From Burkholderia sp. Ax-1724 (GTDB lineage Bacteria > Pseudomonadota > Gammaproteobacteria > Burkholderiales > Burkholderiaceae), in assembly GCF_011752995.1 (NCBI RefSeq), contig NZ_VWWL01000007.1, positions 1-64,000 of the forward strand: a stretch of DNA of 64,000 nucleotides. The letters run 5' to 3'. Position 1 is the first letter of the stretch; the number at the start of each line of letters is the position of its first letter. A program made the position numbers and the translations under genes. The notes beneath the pieces were generated by a model that saw only the letters and a program-made list of their open reading frames with translations, was not told the origin of the DNA and did no database searches. Of the stretch, positions 61,195-64,000 are shown piece by piece.

Positions 61195-61854
61195 TCACGT
61201 GTGTTGAGGCAGGGCGCCGCGCCATAGCATGCGCAGAATCTGTGCGAATACCGCTTCGCGCGAAGGTTCGTCCGCTGGTTGACTTGTCGCGGCGGCCGAA
61301 TCGGCTTGCCGTGCCGCCGGCAACGGTAGCTGACCGGCGAGCGCGAGCATCGTGAAGCCGTGCAGGCTTGTCCAGTACGCGTAGCCGATCAGTTGCGGAT
61401 CGCCTTCCAGAATTCCCGCCGCGACGAGCTGCTCGAAATGCGCGCCGAGCAGCCGCCATGCGCGCTGCGACGCGGCGGTCAGTTCGGGGTAAGCGCCTTG
61501 CTGCGGCACCTGGTCGAACATCAGGCGATACGCGTGCGGCTCGTCGAGCGCGAACGCGACGTAGGCTTCGCTGACCGCCGAGTGATCGGCGGCGGGGGCG
61601 TCTGCGGGGATGCTTTGCGCCGCCGCTTCGAGACGCGCCGCGAAGCGATTGAACGCGGCGGCGCGGACCATCGCGAGAATTTCGTTCTTGTCGCGGAAGT
61701 AGCGGTAGGGGGTCATGGCGCTGCAGCCGAGCTCCTTTGCCAGCTCGCGCATCGTCACGCCCTGCGCGCCGCGTGTCGCGAACGCGCTTTCGGCAACACG
61801 TCGCATCGCTTCGCGAAACTGCTGGATGTCTTCGGGGGAGAGCGTCTTGGGCAT
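61195..61854 (-). CDS. TetR-family transcriptional regulator
   Basis: A 219-residue regulator with an N-terminal TetR helix-turn-helix (GVTMRELAKELGCSAMTPYR, then YFRDKNEIL) and a C-terminal domain of the WHG/TetR_C_13 type (YVAFALDEPHAYRLMFDQ, YAYWTSLHGFTMLALAG). It faces the lipoprotein gene tail to tail. The target is unknown. Confidence 0.9.
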   Translation of the reverse strand: MPKTLSPEDIQQFREAMRRVAESAFATRGAQGVTMRELAKELGCSAMTPYRYFRDKNEILAMVRAAAFNRFAARLEAAAQSIPADAPAADHSAVSEAYVAFALDEPHAYRLMFDQVPQQGAYPELTAASQRAWRLLGAHFEQLVAAGILEGDPQLIGYAYWTSLHGFTMLALAGQLPLPAARQADSAAATSQPADEPSREAVFAQILRMLWRGALPQHT

Positions 61855-62048
61855 GCGCGAGGGTCGGAAGTCCGTCGCGTCAATTTACTGTGTAAAGGAT
61901 TCGCACACAAGAAAGGGCCGCGAAGCGGCCCGCTGTCATGCTCATCGAACGACGCGCCAGTGCAATGCCGGTGCGAACGAACCCGAAGGCGGCGCGCTCC
62001 GTGGCCGTCGTGCAAAAAATGGGCGGAAAAGCGCTGGCGGAAAATGTC

Positions 62049-62246
62049 TCAGGAAGACCGCTTGATGGCCCGCAATGCGTTGTTGCCGGTTTCCGTCACG
62101 CGCCACCGTTCGTTGCCCGATGCGAGGCGTTCGAGTTGCACCAGTTGGCGTTCGAGCAATGCATCGAGTTCTTCACGGTCCATATCGACCTGGTTGGGGG
62201 CGTCCTTGACGAGCAACAACGTGGCGAATTCATGCGGACTCAGCAT
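62049..62246 (-). CDS. Small conserved hypothetical protein, 65 aa
   Basis: Starts MLSPHEFATLLLVKDAPNQV and ends RAIKRSS. It has a predicted helix-loop-helix layout rich in Leu/Glu, resembling the small winged-helix-like MLSPHEFATL proteins I associate with Burkholderia (from memory; not searched). GGAGAGAACG directly before ATG 62246 favours this start over the upstream ATGs at 62258 and 62267. Codon use matches its neighbours. Function unknown. Confidence 0.75.
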   Translation of the reverse strand: MLSPHEFATLLLVKDAPNQVDMDREELDALLERQLVQLERLASGNERWRVTETGNNALRAIKRSS

Positions 62247-62563
62247 CGTTCTCTCCATGTCAGGCAATCGCGGACAGCCTTGCAGGCAACCGGCACGGCC
62301 GGTCGAGTCCGCTAAAAGGATCAGGGCGGGAAGTACGGCTTATACGACAGATTCAATAGCCGACGCCGCGCGAAGCGCGCAACGAAGGCCGGGGAACTGG
62401 AGTGTAGTCAACCACCTGTGAAACACCAACCCGGCCCCCGTAAATTTTCCCTTTGACAATTGGGCCACCGGGAGGCGGTCGGCGAGAGCCGCCAGATTCT
62501 TGATTTCACTCGAAGTTTTGCGTGCGCCGCAGCATGGCGGAGAACGCCTAGCGCGAGCGGACC
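62247..62563. other. Spacer between the 65-aa gene and glpR
   Basis: About 317 bases with no supported gene. No terminator with a T-run follows glpR. Promoter-like TTGACT (minus strand, 62411-62406) and TTGACA (plus strand) occur without partner elements. Confidence 0.4.
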
Positions 62564-63343
62564 TTACCCGGCGATATAGACCTGGCAGTTGGCGGCGGTG
62601 AGCGTCTCGGCCATGTCCGCGGGCGGGGCGGCGTCGGTGAACAGCGCGTCGATCTGGTCGAGATGTCCCTGGCGAACCAGCGCCGGGCGGCCGAATTTGG
62701 AGTGGTCGGCGGCGAGGAACACGGTGCGCGCGTGCTCGATGATCGCCTCGGCGACGCGCACTTCGCGCGTGTCGAAGTCGCGCAGCGTGCCGTCGGTTTC
62801 GATGCTCGACGTACCGATGATCGCGAAATCGACCTTGAACTGGCGGATGAAGTCGATCGCCAGCTCGCCGACGATGCCCTTGTCCCACGGCCGCACGATG
62901 CCGCCCGTCACGAGCACCTCGCAATCGGGATAGCCGCTCATCATGCTAGCGACGTTCAGATTGTTCGTAATCACGCGCAAGCCGCGATGCCGGTTGAGCG
63001 CGCGCGCGATTTCTTCGGTGGTCGTGCCGAGATTGATGAAGAGCGATGCCTGATCGGGAATGTGAGTGGCCACTAGCGTCGCGATGCGCCGTTTCTCCTC
63101 GTGGAACATGCGCTGGCGCGCCGTGTACGAGACGTTCTCGGAGCTGGTCGGCAGGCTCGCTCCGCCGTGATAGCGGCGCAGCAGGTTCATGTCGGCGAGC
63201 CAGTTCACGTCGCGGCGGATCGTCTGCGGTGTCACGTTGAAATGACTCGCGAGGTCGTCCACGGTGACGAAGCCGTCGCGTTGCACCCACTCCAGCAATT
63301 CCTGTTGCCGGGCGTTGAGAGTCAGGCGGGGGTCTCGTGTCAT
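62564..63343 (-). CDS. glpR: Glycerol-3-phosphate regulon repressor GlpR (DeoR family)
   Basis: A 259-residue DeoR-type repressor released by glycerol 3-phosphate. The N-terminal helix-turn-helix reads LLEWVQRDGFVTVDDLASHF, then NVTPQTIRRDVNWLA. The sugar-phosphate domain has INLGTTTEEIARAL, VITNNLNVAS, GIVGELAIDFIRQFKVDF and VFLAADHSKFGRPA. These segments match E. coli GlpR closely. It lies about 2 kb from glpD-glpK on the same strand, separated by three small genes. Confidence 0.93.
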   Translation of the reverse strand: MTRDPRLTLNARQQELLEWVQRDGFVTVDDLASHFNVTPQTIRRDVNWLADMNLLRRYHGGASLPTSSENVSYTARQRMFHEEKRRIATLVATHIPDQASLFINLGTTTEEIARALNRHRGLRVITNNLNVASMMSGYPDCEVLVTGGIVRPWDKGIVGELAIDFIRQFKVDFAIIGTSSIETDGTLRDFDTREVRVAEAIIEHARTVFLAADHSKFGRPALVRQGHLDQIDALFTDAAPPADMAETLTAANCQVYIAG

Positions 63344-63665
63344 GTGTCGCGTATCGTGGATGGGGTGGCGGCGTGGCCGGCGCGTGGTCGAGGCCGGCCG
63401 CCCGTGGGCGGGGTGCGGCTATTGTAAGACCATCGGGCCTGTTGTCCGCCAACCCGCGCAATCCGCATGGGCGCGCTGCTGAAGCTCGGCACCGGCTTCG
63501 AGCACCCATTCAGGCGAATTACGCATTTATTCATTTGATAAATGAATTTGTTTTTTGGGCCCGTTCGCGCTGCAATCCGGAGTTCCCCGTTTTACCTGCT
63601 TTACAACCTTTCCCATGAGGCCCAGCGACTTTTCGCGCCGGGCCGCGCTTTCGAGAGTGTTCGAC
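63344..63665. other. glpR-ggt intergenic region
   Basis: About 320 bases between divergent genes, AT-rich around 63520-63560. It contains a perfect palindrome (63529-63547) listed separately; no clear -35/-10 was assigned. Confidence 0.5.
63529..63547. promoter_or_regulatory. Palindrome upstream of ggt / glpR
   Basis: ATTCATTT-GAT-AAATGAAT, two perfect 8-bp arms around a 3-bp centre. It lies in the divergent region between glpR and the gamma-glutamyltransferase gene and is probably an operator. It lacks the TTCG/CGAA core seen at the glpD site. Confidence 0.5.
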
Positions 63666-64000
63666 ATGACTGGCTTCAGTAACTGGCACAACCCCTATCC
63701 GACGCAACGTTTGCCCGTATTCGCACGCAACATCGTGTCGACCTCTCATCCGCTCGCCGCGCAGGCCGGGCTGCGCATGCTGTGGAAGGGGGGCAATGCC
63801 GTCGACGCGGCGATTGCCGCCGCCGCCGCGATCACGGTGGTCGAGCCGGTGTCGTGCGGCCTCGGCGGCGATGCGTTCGCGCTCGTGTGGGACGGCAAGA
63901 AGCTGCACGGCCTGAACGCCTCGGGCGTGTCGCCGGCCGCGTGGAACGTCGATTACTTCAAGCGCAAATACGGCGAGGTGAACTGCCTCGCGAAGCAGCC
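63666..64000 (+). CDS. Gamma-glutamyltransferase family protein (partial, runs off window)
   Basis: The first 111 codons of a gamma-glutamyltranspeptidase/acylase-type N-terminal-nucleophile protein: STSHPLAAQAGLRMLWKGGN, AVDAAIAAAAAITVVEPVSC and GLGGDAFALVWDGKKLHGLN are typical of the large subunit. No signal peptide is seen, which suggests a cytoplasmic Ggt-like enzyme of the YwrD/amidase branch. An in-frame ATG at 63615 would add 17 residues; the start is not settled. The catalytic threonine lies beyond the window. Confidence 0.88.
   Translation, partial: MTGFSNWHNPYPTQRLPVFARNIVSTSHPLAAQAGLRMLWKGGNAVDAAIAAAAAITVVEPVSCGLGGDAFALVWDGKKLHGLNASGVSPAAWNVDYFKRKYGEVNCLAKQ

Overview
The window is about 64 kb of GC-rich chromosomal DNA from a beta-proteobacterium. 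Gene order and protein sequences fit the main chromosome of Burkholderia, Paraburkholderia or a close relative. Diagnostic blocks are dapB-exbBD-leuS-lptE-holA-proA, pepP-ubiH-dusB-fis-purH-ruvCAB, phoH-ybeY-(chaC)-corC-lnt and rplM-rpsI-erpA. No phage, insertion sequence, CRISPR array, rRNA or tRNA was seen. This is core genome, so the unusual signals are small: repeats, operators, a probable small RNA and a few odd protein tails.

Layout. 1-657: an exact 234-bp tandem duplication that appears to copy the end of bamE and its downstream spacer, just before dapB. 658-9712: dapB, an ExbB/ExbD proton-channel pair, leuS, lptE, holA, proA and a HemJ-like membrane protein, closed by a strong bidirectional terminator. 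9869-15762: a gluconate/Entner-Doudoroff module. hexR is divergent from edd-eda, then come the gluconate permease and gluconokinase; two matching 15-bp inverted repeats between hexR and edd look like HexR operators. 15951-23435: purB, a LysR regulator related to HypT, glutamate dehydrogenase, and the gltI-gltJ-gltK-gltL glutamate/aspartate ABC importer. 23588-27888: a class II amidotransferase, pyrC, a DUF3025 protein, RNase P RNA and an OsmC-family protein.

27889-30026: a gene-poor stretch holding a strong candidate for an undescribed 88-nt small RNA (about 28221-28308) with its own promoter, three hairpins, a U8 terminator and two CUCCUCC anti-Shine-Dalgarno motifs. It is followed by the rplM-rpsI promoter and structured leader, then erpA. 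30155-34163: anmK, tyrS, dtd and a phosphoglycerate-mutase-like phosphatase. 34311-44060, all on the minus strand: pepP, ubiH, dusB-fis (ATGA overlap), purH, ruvC, ruvA, ruvB and an MpaB-type oxygenase. 44283-52118: a GST-family protein, then lnt, corC, a ChaC-like enzyme, ybeY, phoH and miaB on the minus strand; a 10 x 9-bp repeat sits between phoH and ybeY. 52257-56537: a LysR/MFS divergent pair, an XRE-cupin regulator and an FMN riboswitch ahead of ribB. 56564-63343: a glycerol-3-phosphate region (HAD phosphatase, glpK, glpD, a small lipoprotein, a TetR regulator, a 65-aa protein and glpR). The window ends inside a gamma-glutamyltransferase gene.

The pathways join up. Imported gluconate is phosphorylated, dehydrated and cleaved by GntT, GntK, Edd and Eda under HexR. 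Imported glutamate or aspartate meets glutamate dehydrogenase. Glycerol 3-phosphate is formed by GlpK and oxidised by GlpD under GlpR. The rest is translation, nucleotide synthesis, envelope lipoprotein maturation and DNA repair. All functional statements rest on reading the translated sequences and on knowledge of the families; no database search was run.
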